A program made the position numbers and the translations under genes. DNA of 52,018 nucleotides from Thoreauomyces humboldtii (taxonomy: Eukaryota; Chytridiomycota; Chytridiomycetes; Spizellomycetales; Powellomycetaceae): positions 1 to 52,018 of the forward strand of contig JADGJA010000063.1 of assembly GCA_027596035.1 (NCBI GenBank), in the 5' to 3' direction. The first letter of the stretch is position 1; the number at the start of each line of letters is the position of its first letter. This document shows positions 1 to 9,622 of this stretch, one piece after another. The notes under the pieces were generated by a model. It made no database searches. It had not been told where the DNA came from and saw only the letters and a program-made list of their open reading frames with translations.

Positions 1-471
1 AGGTATGATTTCTCCGATGTGTGCCTGTGAAAATCCCCTCGTCCACGCTCGTGACAATGCCACCGCGAAAGGCAACGGAAGCGTGTGTACAAACGATGCG
101 CGACGACGGATGTTTTAACAAAAAAAAAATGAAGAAATGGGTCAAAAACGAACGAACTCCAAAAAAATCTCTTTTCCCTTTGGCCACTCTTTCGGCGGTA
201 CGTGTGCTACCCACCCGTACACCGCAGCCAAGCAAGGCAGGGATGTCCACAGAGTCGGAGACGCCCGCAAGACGTCAGGCATCAGACTCCCCGTCAGCGC
301 CGAAAGCGGCTCAGTAGCGGTGCGAGGCTGCGTCCGTCCGTCTCCTCCGTTTTCTACCCATCTCACATGCTGTACCCGTTCGGTCCTGACTTCTCGACAA
401 ATCCCAATCCCTTCGTCGTCTCGTCTCGTCTTAGTCTTTCCTCTCTCTCGCCCGGAGGCGTCTAGCCCGGA
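1..471. other. Intergenic, upstream of SH3 membrane protein
   Basis: No convincing gene. The stretch from about 320 to 460 is pyrimidine-rich (many TCTC/CGTCTC runs), typical of a fungal promoter or 5' leader for the gene starting at 472. The short open frames here have no recognisable domain and overlap one another on both strands. Confidence 0.5.
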
Positions 472-3400
472 ATGGCTCCCAGTCCGCACTCGTGCGTCCT
501 GTATCCTTGGTGGTGTTGCACGGCGTTCACGCTAGGCTGCTCGCCGGAGGGACATCCGTGCACTGGAGGATGGCCGACGTGCGGCGCACCACCACCTGGA
601 ACGACACCCACTCCCGTCACCTCTAGTGCCAATGGAGGCCTTCCTGCTGCTGCCAGCTCGGCAGGCCTGTCTCCGGGGAGCATCCCCACCGTCTCGCCAG
701 TCACGCCCGCTCCTTCCGCGGCCCCATTACGCACAACTTCCCCCGTCGTTTCCATCGAATCCCAAGACCCCGCTGCGACCTCTGGGGCACAAGCGACAGC
801 CACGCAGGCGTCAGCCGCAGGTAACCTTCTTGTGCTGACCAGTTTTGTGGGTTTCTTTCTTATGAGATTTCTGTTTTCTGCTTTGCAGGTGCGGTTCCTA
901 CAATCAATCCCGGAGCCTCCGGTTACCTTCAAAAGGCAACTTCGACCAACCTCGGGCTCGTCGTGGGTCTACCCATTGCTCTTTTGGCTCTTCTCATCCT
1001 GACCGCTTGGCTCCTGTGGCGTCGTCACCAAACGTCCCTCGCCGGTCAACATTCCTCGGGAGCACCCGCCGACGGCAACGGTGCCAAGAACCTTGGTCAT
1101 GGTATCGGAGCTGCTTCGCTTGCCGGTGGATCCGCTGCCACTTTGGGAGGAATGTCGACCTTGGGAGGTGCATCGGAGATGCGTCAAGTTTCTCCTCTTG
1201 GAGCCAATGCTGGCGTCGCTCACTTGGGATCCTCACCTGGATTGGCATCGCATCTGAGCTCGTCCGGTCCAGGCCCCAGCAGCTTGAGTAGCAACGACCA
1301 TCATGCGGCATCGGCGTTGGCCGCTGGCGCACTTGGCGCCGCTGCTCTTGCGGCTCATGGTTTGAGCTCATCGCCCAAATCTTCTCGGGATTTATCAACC
1401 TCTGCACCCTCAACCTCTTCACCCGCTGGCGGGTCCTATCTTCACGGAATCTCGCCTAACAGCGCATCCGACATACCCTCATATATTCCCGGTGGTGCAT
1501 CCCCCGCACCCGCATCAGCTCTGTCGAGTTCCGACAATGGTGTCGCAGCACCAAAGCATATTAGCTCTTCCACATCTTCCCTTGCTTCCACTTCCCCTCT
1601 CGGCAAGTCCTCACGTGGTCCTAGTCTTTCATCGCTGGAGGAGGCTGGTGCAGTTGCAGGTGGTCTTGCTGGTCTCGCCTATTCTTCGTCGGTGGAAACT
1701 TTTGCCCGCAGCTCAATGGAGCGGAAAAGAGCGCGACCCATCTCGGTCTCCTCCCATTCGTCTCGATACCTACCAGGCGTCGGACTCGCCCGTCGCGGTA
1801 CCCTTCACACCACTGACGAGGTCGTCACCGTCATCGACGAGAGCTCCGGACACGTGCTCGACAAGAAGACTGTGACAGTTACTCAGTACGATGGCGATAT
1901 GACAGCATTGGATCCTCACTCTGCTCAGATCGAGATTGCCGGCGGGGAGATCGCTCACGTCGGTGAGACGGTGACCGTCGAGTACGCTGATAACGGCAGT
2001 GGGCAGGACGACGGAGACGATTCGGAAGGTTCCGGCCCTACGGTCAAGACAACCCTCAAGGATGTTGACGGCGGCGTCTTCAGCGAGGTAGTGAGCGTTC
2101 ACTCGGCTGCCAGTCGAAAGGGCCCGTCCACTCCCCCTCTGGAAACGGACCGCAGGCTTGGTCGTTCGGAATCGTCAAGGAGTGGGTCCGATTCTTCCAC
2201 GCCGGGCTCACCACAGACGCCCAGTCGGGAAAGTGAATTTGGTGCGCCGGCAAGTCTACCTGCGATCGCCGCCGCCGCGGAAGCTGAGCAAGGGCATCAC
2301 GAGACTTCGGCAGCTCCCGTAACTCCGCAGGAGGAGTCTGTCCCCGTCAAAGCTGACTCTCAAGAAGCGGCCAGTCACGTTGATCCTGAGATAGCGAACT
2401 CTTCTGTAGAACAAGCGCCGTTTGAGTCGATTCCGGTCCCGCCGGAATCAGCATCGGTGACGCCTCCAGAAGCACAACCCGTCGTTGAAGAGCCAGAAGC
2501 TTCCATTGTCGAACCTCAAACTACATCTTCCGAGCACCTTGCACCGGCAGCAGCTGTCGCAGCCAGCGCCGGACTAGCAGCCAGCAGGGACCGCAGTCAG
2601 AGTATCGCTTCGAGCTCCTCCGACGCCACCCTCGTCAGAACAGTAGGATCGCACGAGACCCTCGTGAGTCCTAGGTTGCACAGTACCGAACTCCGTCCGG
2701 CACCGGCCACTTCGTTCTCTCCGGCCCCAGGAGCGCTTCCCTCATACCCACCGGATGCACCTTACAAATCGACCGCCTCTGCAGTCAACCCCAGCACGGC
2801 TCGCGTCTCTGCTCTCACGAACCGCTTCTCGACTGTACCGGAAGAGGACGAGACTCCCGATCTCTCAGCGTACCACGCTCCGGCGCCCACGTCACACGTG
2901 TGCGTGCATCCGTACCACGCGATCCGTCCCGACGAGATGCAGATGCAGGTCGGCGATCTCGTCGGTATCGAACGGGAGTACGGTGACGGTTGGGCGAGAG
3001 GTCAGAACATCACCCACGGCCGCCGACGTGGTCTCTTCCCTCTCAACATCCTCACCCCGATCAAGAGCGGACCCAGTCAACGGGTCGCGAAGGTCGGCGG
3101 AAGGAGTTGGCTGGGTCGTAGCGGAACTCTCGGGCACGGGGAAGTCAGGAGAGGGAGCGTCATAGCTCCGAGGAGGGACGAGAGTCTCCCGGGTTTGGAA
3201 AGGAAAGCCACTGGAGCCAGTGTGCGAGCTCCTGCCGAACGCGGATCATCAACCGGCGATCAGGAGGACGAGGAGGATGAGCATGAACCTGAGGTCCTCC
3301 ATCAGCACACGGAAACCTCCACGGATCCTGACGGTACCCGGACCGACACCACGCGCACGGTCACAAGACCCAACCCCGACAGCCATGAGACGAACCTCCT

Positions 3401-3509
3401 CACAAAGGTCGTCCGGACGGCAAGCACGAGAGAAGGTGGAGTCCTCACCAAGCGAGTCAGCACGAGTATCACTGAGGCCCCCGGCGCCCGCGCGGGGATA
3501 GAGTATTAG
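472..3509 (+). CDS. Single-pass membrane protein with C-terminal SH3 domain (Fus1-like architecture)
   Basis: Exons 472-820 and 889-3509, with a 68-base intron (GTAACC...TTGCAG, phase 1), give about 989 residues. The intron is needed to join the first exon to the long frame. Residues 1-138 form a Ser/Thr/Pro/Ala-rich ectodomain with several Cys near the start. One hydrophobic helix follows at about 139-162 (LVVGLPIALLALLILTAWLL), then basic residues (WRRHQ), which suggests N-out/C-in topology. A long low-complexity Ser/Ala-rich cytoplasmic region leads to an SH3 domain at about 785-838: the ALYDY-like strand reads VHPYHAIRPDEM, followed by GDLVGIEREYGDGWARGQN and RRRGLFPLNIL. Single-TM plus SH3 is the layout of Fus1 and related fungal cell-surface proteins; the role in fusion or polarity is inference from architecture only. 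The ATG at 472 lies just after an in-frame stop. The first exon has no clear signal peptide, so the true start could differ. Confidence 0.8.
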
Positions 3510-3755
3510 ATTTTGTTTCTGCTGCGTTGTTAGAATTAGGGAGCATTGGCGTAGATCGGGCAAGGCGGGCGTAAATCATTTCTGAATCTCATTCTGATGC
3601 GGTTCTGTTCTCTTCATCAGCACACCAGTGGGGCAGCTCGGCTTGATGCAAGGGTTGTCGGCTTTTCCACCACTGCGTCGTCGTGAGTCATAAAATCAGC
3701 GGCGCCGACTTTTCTCCCGCAGACGAGAGACCATCGCCCGACGACAGACATCGCA

Positions 3756-4646
3756 ATGCAACGGTCTCAAACAACAGTTCCTGAAGGTTATTCAATCCGA
3801 CAAGCCACGCCAGACGACCTGTCTTGGGTAAAACAACAAACGGACGACTTGCAGTGGAATCAGGGCAAGCATGACATTCCCACAATATTCGCCACCGACG
3901 CGCCGGGCTTCCTTATCGCGCACTTGAGCGATGGACAGCCAGTGGGCTGCATCGTCGGGGCCTCGCATGCGGAGGAAAAGTTTGGATTCATTGGACTGTA
4001 CATCGTCGTGCGTGAACATAGAGGAAAGGGCGTCGGGGTAGCTTTATGGAACCGGGCCATGGAGAGGTTCGCTGAATATGTTACCGTGGAGCTAGACGGA
4101 GTCGTCGCTCACGAAGCGACGTATCGCAAGGGTGGATTCGAGACCGTGCATCGAGATCTACGCTACAAGGGTGTCACTTTTCCAGCTCCGGAGTCGGTGT
4201 CTGGAGGGATGGCCATCGTTCCTTTGACCACCGTGCCCCTGTCGGACCTAGTGGTCTTTGATGCTCGATATTTTCCCGTCCCGCGTCAAAGATTCCTCGA
4301 AGCATGGGTACAAGCACCGGAGGCCTTCGGTCTCGTCGCCGTCGACGATGGTCGAATCCTCGGGTTCGGTGTGATACGTCCCGCCCGAACGGGGTTTCGC
4401 ATCGGCCCGCTTTTCGCTGAGCTCGAGTCCGTCGCACGGTCCCTTCTGCTCGCCCTCGCGGACTCGAGGACCGACAAGGAGAGTCCCGTCTTTCTCGACA
4501 CTCCGGACGTGAACAAGGTCGCGTGCGGTCTTCTGGAGAGATCAGGCATGGTGGTTGTTTCGGAGTGCGCCAGGATGTACAAGGGCTCGCCAGCGAAGGT
4601 CGATATTTCGGGCATCTACGCTACAACCTCGCTTGCGATCGGTTGA
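3756..4646 (+). CDS. Tandem GNAT-family N-acetyltransferase
   Basis: Intronless, 296 residues. The N-terminal GNAT fold (about residues 10-130) starts with YSIRQATPDDLSWV and carries the acetyl-CoA pyrophosphate loop REHRGKGVGVAL at about 88-99, matching the R/Q-x-x-G-x-G/A signature. The C-terminal half (about 160-296) looks like a second, degenerate GNAT module of the kind seen in YitH/Acetyltransf_18 proteins (VFDARYFPVPRQRFLEAW, then FLDTPDVNKVACGLLERSGM). Family knowledge: such double-GNAT proteins acetylate small amines or are uncharacterised; no substrate can be read from the sequence. The ATG at 3756 is the first in frame after a leader containing stops, and starting there keeps the whole first GNAT strand. 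Confidence 0.85.
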   Translation: MQRSQTTVPEGYSIRQATPDDLSWVKQQTDDLQWNQGKHDIPTIFATDAPGFLIAHLSDGQPVGCIVGASHAEEKFGFIGLYIVVREHRGKGVGVALWNRAMERFAEYVTVELDGVVAHEATYRKGGFETVHRDLRYKGVTFPAPESVSGGMAIVPLTTVPLSDLVVFDARYFPVPRQRFLEAWVQAPEAFGLVAVDDGRILGFGVIRPARTGFRIGPLFAELESVARSLLLALADSRTDKESPVFLDTPDVNKVACGLLERSGMVVVSECARMYKGSPAKVDISGIYATTSLAIG

Positions 4647-5054
4647 ACTTTCACTCCTTTTGACCACGAGGACACAGACAAAGGGACACGCTCATCCGGC
4701 TTGCATTGTCCTTGCAGTGCATGTCGAATTAAAAAATGCATCAGCAAAGACACGATCGGGTTGCGGGTACTGAGGAATTGCGATCGAGTTGCGGGTCCCG
4801 AGCTCCGACTGTGCCAGATTGCATACGAGTAGGCTATGCGCATTAGGGTTTGACGTTTTCAAATGGGTGATCATGCAGTTCCATAGTCAACTCTTTTGTC
4901 CAGCGTGTCAGCGTCATGAAAGTGTAATCGTTGGGTATGCAAGTATGTCATGATTGGGACTTGAGAGCCAACTGGTATTGTATACGGGTATGGGTAATGG
5001 ATGCAAACTGATACGCAAGGATGCAGAACCGCGAGCTGTGTAATGAGCAAGCTC
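4647..5054. other. Intergenic between convergent genes
   Basis: Shared 3' region of the GNAT gene (+) and THI5 (-). No conserved open frame, repeat or RNA gene seen. Somewhat AT-richer than the flanking coding DNA, as expected for 3' UTRs. Confidence 0.5.
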
Positions 5055-6477
5055 CTAACGCGAGACTACGTCAGCGGTGGCCAAGACAGGGACGGCACCG
5101 GGAGCTGCAGCCTTCGCGAGTGCCGACTCCACCAGCATCTGCTTCCTGATGTCGTCCTTGGACACCTCGGGGAGGTACTCGTTCGTCATGTTCTGGACAA
5201 AGGTGTTGTCGACGACACCGAGCCTCTTTGAGTAGTTGGTGACCTTTGTCCAGTCCCTCTGAACATTCTCGAGGGTCTTGGAGAAGTAGGGAAGGGACCT
5301 CTCGAACATGGCACGGTTGAGAGCGTCTCCGAGGACGGGCTTGATCTCGACGTAGAGATCCCAGGCACGGTCGGGTTCGGTGCGGACGAGGTCGGTGGCC
5401 TTGCGAACGGCCTTGAGGAACGATCGAACCTTCTCCGGGTTGGCGCGGATGAAGTCGTCGTTGCCGATGTACAGGACCGAGCAGAAGCAGCAGCAGCCTG
5501 GAAGTGTGGTCGAGGTTTAGGCAGGTGTCGAAAAACAGTTGGGGCAGGGACGATCCGATCCGCATTTCAAGGGGGGTTTCTCACGTACCAAGGTCGGCAA
5601 GCTCGTCAATGCGAAGCATTCCGACGTCGGAGGCAGGACGTCCGTTGGCCTCGGACCAGTGCTCGAGGTCGACCTGCTGGATGTTCTCGAGACCGACACC
5701 GGCATCGATAGTACCGCGCTTGATGGCGTCAGCGACGTTCATACCGACCCGGACGGCTGTGTAATCGCTAGGAGTCATGCCGTGGTGGGAAGTAAGCTCA
5801 TCAATGATGCTAAGGAGTTTAGTTTCAACGCAGGATGTTAGCTTGAGTGAGGACCGCTGCGTTTGAGGCTGGCAAAAGCATTGTCTTCCTTACATTTTGC
5901 CAAACTCGCCGACGTATCCAATCTTCTTCCCCTTGAGGCTGGAAAAGTCTTCAGTGATCTTCCCCTGGCTCTTGATGTAGACAACACCGGTGAAAGGTTC
6001 CTGATGCAAGCTCGCGCGTTTAGGGCGACCTCGTATCAACTTGGAGCGACAAGCCACAAGCCGGGAGACTCACATCCAGAAGGGTTCCGATCGAGGTGAC
6101 GGGGAAACCGCGAGCCTTTGCTGCGATGGTGTGGATCTGTTCTGGGGCGTGAGCTCCTACTCGTCTGCCAGAGTTGATGTACGAGAGATGTGCATGTCCC
6201 ATGTATGTAACGCACCATAGCCTTGCATCCAAGGTCAATCTTGCCTGAGCCGATGATCTCTTTGGAACCGATGGAACCGATGCGTAAGCGCTGGATACAT
6301 AGCTGTTTATGTGATGACCTTCCCCTCACCAGTGACATCCGAAGGGTCGGAGGGCTCAAGCAGGGCAACCGAGATGCCCTCATCAGCGAAGTATCCGAGC
6401 TTCTGAGCAAGATACAATGGGATGTGGTAAGGGTTGGCTGCCCAGTTGAGGAGGACGGTGATCTTTTCAGTGGACAT
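5055..6477 (-). CDS. THI5: HMP-P synthase (thiamine pyrimidine biosynthesis)
   Basis: Six exons on the minus strand: 6477-6330, 6259-6216, 6136-6074, 6000-5894, 5809-5589, 5497-5055. All junctions are GT-AG and phase-consistent, giving 341 residues, close to the 340 of yeast Thi5. Family knowledge: Thi5/Nmt1 makes 4-amino-5-hydroxymethyl-2-methylpyrimidine phosphate from PLP and an active-site histidine, and is a single-turnover suicide enzyme in the cytosol. Visible features: start [15 protein letters not shown] lysine K62 and donor histidine H66 within [15 protein letters not shown], at the yeast positions; the iron-binding CCCFC motif at residues 196-200. The protein ends in Thr-Ala-Asp-Val-Val-Ser-Arg instead of the Cys-rich tail of the yeast enzyme. 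It shares a divergent promoter region with the gene starting at 7093. I saw no TPP riboswitch core in the upstream 600 bases or in the introns. Confidence 0.95.
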
Positions 6478-7092
6478 GGTTGGTCTGAGAGTTCTGGATT
6501 GGATTCGGATTATGCGTGGATGACAGAGGGCAAGGGGAGGACGTCCGTCTCCTTCCGTCTCTATATGAACTCTCGCAACTGACACCTGGGATGTCCTCAC
6601 TCTCCGCGGGGAGGCCTCGGAACAGGCTTGCTCGGACCATGCGTCCGACCTGTTTCCGCAAGCAAGCTCCCCGACTGCCTCCCGCTGGCAACAATATCTA
6701 TCTGTCGTGTTACTCTGATGGTCTCCCACAAGGCACACCTCCGCCGCACCCACCGTTTTTCCGGTCGTGTCAACCATGACCGTGAACAGGATGGTCTGGG
6801 ACGGAACGCGCGAACGTGGGAACGCGTGTGGGTGTCAAAAAAACACGATGTCACCGGCTCTGTCTCCCTCGTCTGTCTCCCAGCGACAGAGCTCTCTGAC
6901 TCGCGTGCAGTGTGGCTGTGAAGCTCACTTGCATCTGTGACGAATCGCCACACAGCGCTCATCAAGGAGCATAGCCATCTCTGCGTGTTTCATTTCCGGC
7001 AAAACGCGCGAAACGGAACGCGTCCGTCGTGTTCTCTCTGTCTCTGCCCGCCCCCCTGCAGTCCCCCAACATCCTCTCTCCTGCTCCCCCTC
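6478..7092. promoter_or_regulatory. Divergent promoter region of THI5 and coiled-coil gene
   Basis: About 615 bases between divergently transcribed start codons. CT-rich tracts precede the plus-strand ATG at 7093. An in-frame upstream ATG (6937) would add 52 residues rich in Cys/Pro/Ser; I read that extension as 5' leader. Searched by eye for the fungal TPP aptamer core in the THI5 orientation and found none. Confidence 0.45.
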
Positions 7093-8391
7093 ATGATGTT
7101 AGCAGGTCGTCCAGGGTCACCATCGTCTCCTATCGCACTTCCATCCCAGTTCCTGCCTCCGCTAAAGTCTCTCCTCCAACTCCTCAACGCATGGGACCCT
7201 TCAACGCCAGAGCCTACGCTCGACCGCATATCAACCTGTCTAAGCCGCGTTCTGACCGTTGCGGAATCTTTACCACCAGGCCATGACCTGCGTGGACATG
7301 TCGAGGATCTAGAAGAGGCCGTCAGACTCCTGTCAGATAGCGATGCCCGACACTGCGTGGTCGTCACCGGCGCACTGATCGCAAAGGTCCATGAGATGCG
7401 GACAGTCACCATGTCCCTGGGCGTCTCGATCGAGCGTACGGTCTCACGATCGAAGCGACCTCAACCAGGGGACACTGCCCGTGACAAGCTTCTGGAAGCC
7501 CACCGCACCGAACTCTCCACCCTCCGACACTCCCTCTCGACCCTTCAACGAGATTTCCTCACACTCCACAAAACAGCCGCAAAGGAGATCCAAACACTTC
7601 GATCCCAGCTTTCCACCATCGCCCAACGTCCCATCCTCGTCCCAGAGACCACGACCCGGACCACGCTCCCGGAGACCCTCTCCGAGACCGACGCCGTCCT
7701 GACCGACCTCGAACGACGCGTCACCGCGACCCTCGACGTCCTCACGCTCCACGTCACGGACGTACGGACCAGACGGGTTCGATCCCACCCCAGCCACTCG
7801 CTCGCCATGGCCGAGACGGTGTCGGACCTGGACGCGCGTGCGAGGAAGGTCAGGGAGGGACTGGACCGTGCCAAGGGCGGATGGAAGAAGGCGTGGGCCG
7901 ACGAGTTGGACGGCATAGTGGCAGAGGAGACGGGCGTCAGGGCCGTCGACTCGAGATGCGACGTCGTGAGAGCGTCGGTCGACAGGTTGCGGGAGCTTTC
8001 GGTCTTGGAGGGATCGGCCGACGATGATGGTGGTCCTGGCCGTGGAACGACGTCGCCGACGGTTCCGTCAGCGTCGTTCCTTCCGTTCGAGGTCTTGTCG
8101 GCCGAGGAGGCCGCCGAGGTGCATCTGGAGCCCGTCCTCGAGGAACTGAGGTCGACCTTTCGGTCGTCGGGGGAGGACACCGGGGCGGAAAGGCTGAGTT
8201 CTCTGGAACGGTGGACGAGGTTGCAGAGGTGGAGGAGGGACGCCGAGCAGGCACATGGCGCCACGTTTGCGAACGCCATCCGAGGGGCGCGACTGACGAA
8301 GGGGACATCGGGTGGGCTGGAGGAGGTTGAACGGACGAGAAGGGAGAAGGACGCAGCGAATCTGCGAAATCTCAGAGCCGGTTATCTTTGA
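7093..8391 (+). CDS. Unknown protein with predicted coiled coils
   Basis: Single exon, 432 residues from the ATG at 7093 (a second ATG follows at 7096). I do not recognise a family. The composition is helical: heptad-like stretches at about residues 135-185 (KLLEAHRTELSTLRHSLSTL, then LTLHKTAAKEIQTLRSQL) and again near the C-terminus (RWTRLQRWRRDAEQAH). A Ser/Thr/Arg-rich linker with many RT repeats lies between. No signal peptide or membrane helix. The overlapping minus-strand frames (7545-8279 and others) come from strong codon bias and are shadows. Function unknown; a structural or scaffold role is a guess from coiled-coil content. Confidence 0.65.
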   Translation: MMLAGRPGSPSSPIALPSQFLPPLKSLLQLLNAWDPSTPEPTLDRISTCLSRVLTVAESLPPGHDLRGHVEDLEEAVRLLSDSDARHCVVVTGALIAKVHEMRTVTMSLGVSIERTVSRSKRPQPGDTARDKLLEAHRTELSTLRHSLSTLQRDFLTLHKTAAKEIQTLRSQLSTIAQRPILVPETTTRTTLPETLSETDAVLTDLERRVTATLDVLTLHVTDVRTRRVRSHPSHSLAMAETVSDLDARARKVREGLDRAKGGWKKAWADELDGIVAEETGVRAVDSRCDVVRASVDRLRELSVLEGSADDDGGPGRGTTSPTVPSASFLPFEVLSAEEAAEVHLEPVLEELRSTFRSSGEDTGAERLSSLERWTRLQRWRRDAEQAHGATFANAIRGARLTKGTSGGLEEVERTRREKDAANLRNLRAGYL

Positions 8392-8561
8392 ACATTTACG
8401 ATGTTACCCGGTACCATGACGCTTTGACCAATACACAAAACTGATACATTCCAACGAAGTTTTTCATGAGATGAGATTGCGACAGTATACAAAGAAAGGA
8501 TAACGATATGTACAAGAGACAAGGGAAGACGGAAAGGAAGGTACAACGCTGTGCGAGGATC

Positions 8562-9147
8562 CTAGTTCTCGGGAGCCTTGACGGCCGACATGTCCTTGGT
8601 GTCCTTCCTGGGTCCACCAGCACCCCTCTTCTTCGGCGCTTCCCACTTTTCCCCGTTGATGGCAGCTCGCAGGAACGTCAACGTAGCGAAGATCAAGCAG
8701 AGTCCTCCGGTGATGGTGGGTGCGACGAGGATGGTGGGTACGAGGGCCGCAGCGTGACCGAGCGTGCGCAGCCAGAGGTTCGAGGACAGCGGGCCGAGCA
8801 AGTTGAACGGGAAGAGCGGGTAGTCCCACGCCATGAGAAGCAGTCCGACGGCACTGAAGGGAGAGGAGAGAAGAATGAGATTTCGGAAAGATGGGTCAGA
8901 AAGTCTTTGCTGAAGGACTGCTTACATGTTGATGAATGCGTAAATGAGGTTGATCTCCGCCAGGTCCTTGTAAAAGACTGCGATCACGCCGCCTGTGAGG
9001 ATGACTATGCGAGCATGCCGGACAGCGACGATGAGTTCGCTATTGATCTTTCGGTGAGCTCGTCAAGAATCCAAACTTACAGAAGCCGGAGGAAATGCCT
9101 TGGTATCGCGCCCATGGGAACCAATCAAACTTTCCGAGTACAGCCAT
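8562..9147 (-). CDS. Small four-helix membrane protein (DUF7727-like)
   Basis: Three exons: 9147-9081, 9004-8926, 8853-8562; GT-AG, phase-consistent, 145 residues. It begins MAVLGKFDWFPWARYQG and has four hydrophobic segments: SSGFFILTGGVIAVFY, LIYAFINIAVGLLLMAWDYP, LWLRTLGHAAALVPTILVAP and TITGGLCLIFATLTFLRAAI. It ends in a basic, hydrophilic tail (GEKWEAPKKRGAGGPRKD). The layout of an N-terminal GK-x-W-x-x-W-A-R patch, four helices and a terminal GEKWE motif resembles small fungal membrane proteins grouped as DUF7727. That assignment is from memory of the family pattern and tentative. No enzyme motif. Tandem on the minus strand downstream of NIC96 with a 475-base gap. Confidence 0.8.
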
Positions 9148-9622
9148 TGTTGTGTGAGAATAGTTGCGGACGGTGAGGAAGCGAGTATCGTGACAGCCAG
9201 CGAGAGAGAATAAACAGGTACAATGGCGTTAGGAAGCGGATGTATGGCTATGAAAGGAGCGTGGGAATGGGAGAAGGTTGAGTGTGGTGGGTCTTTTCTG
9301 AGGGTGCGGGGGGGAAAGATTGTGGTTGATGGGCCAAGACGAGACACAAAACACAAACACGGGGAGGACGTGTGGCGTCGCCGTTTTCGAGGGTTCCACG
9401 CGCGTTTCAGGAATGCTTCGCGCGTTTCCACGTCCCTTTGCACAAGTTAACGTTGAAGCAAAAAAAAGGGATTGAGAGTTGATCGAGAGCAAGCAGTAGG
9501 CGCATGGCACCGTTCAACTTCGGAAGACTTGAGGGTATTCTCATTGTTTGGAGGTCTGGAGAGTATGGGGAAACGAAAGACGGTGGGAAACTACGGGATA
9601 GCGATACCGGAAGACCCATTGT
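9148..9622. other. Intergenic, minus-strand promoter for the membrane protein
   Basis: Lies between the stop of NIC96 (9623) and the start of the small membrane protein (9147), both on the minus strand. G/purine-rich on the plus strand around 9240-9330. No gene, repeat or RNA recognised. Confidence 0.45.

Noticed and set aside
6478..6950. TPP riboswitch controlling THI5
   Set aside because: The conserved aptamer core (CTGAGA and the GCGTAGGGA-type segment) was not found in the transcribed orientation in the leader or introns, although an eye search is not exhaustive.
7545..8279. Long minus-strand frame opposite the coiled-coil gene
   Set aside because: Ser/Arg-rich translation typical of the reverse of GC-biased codons; the plus frame is longer and starts at a good ATG.
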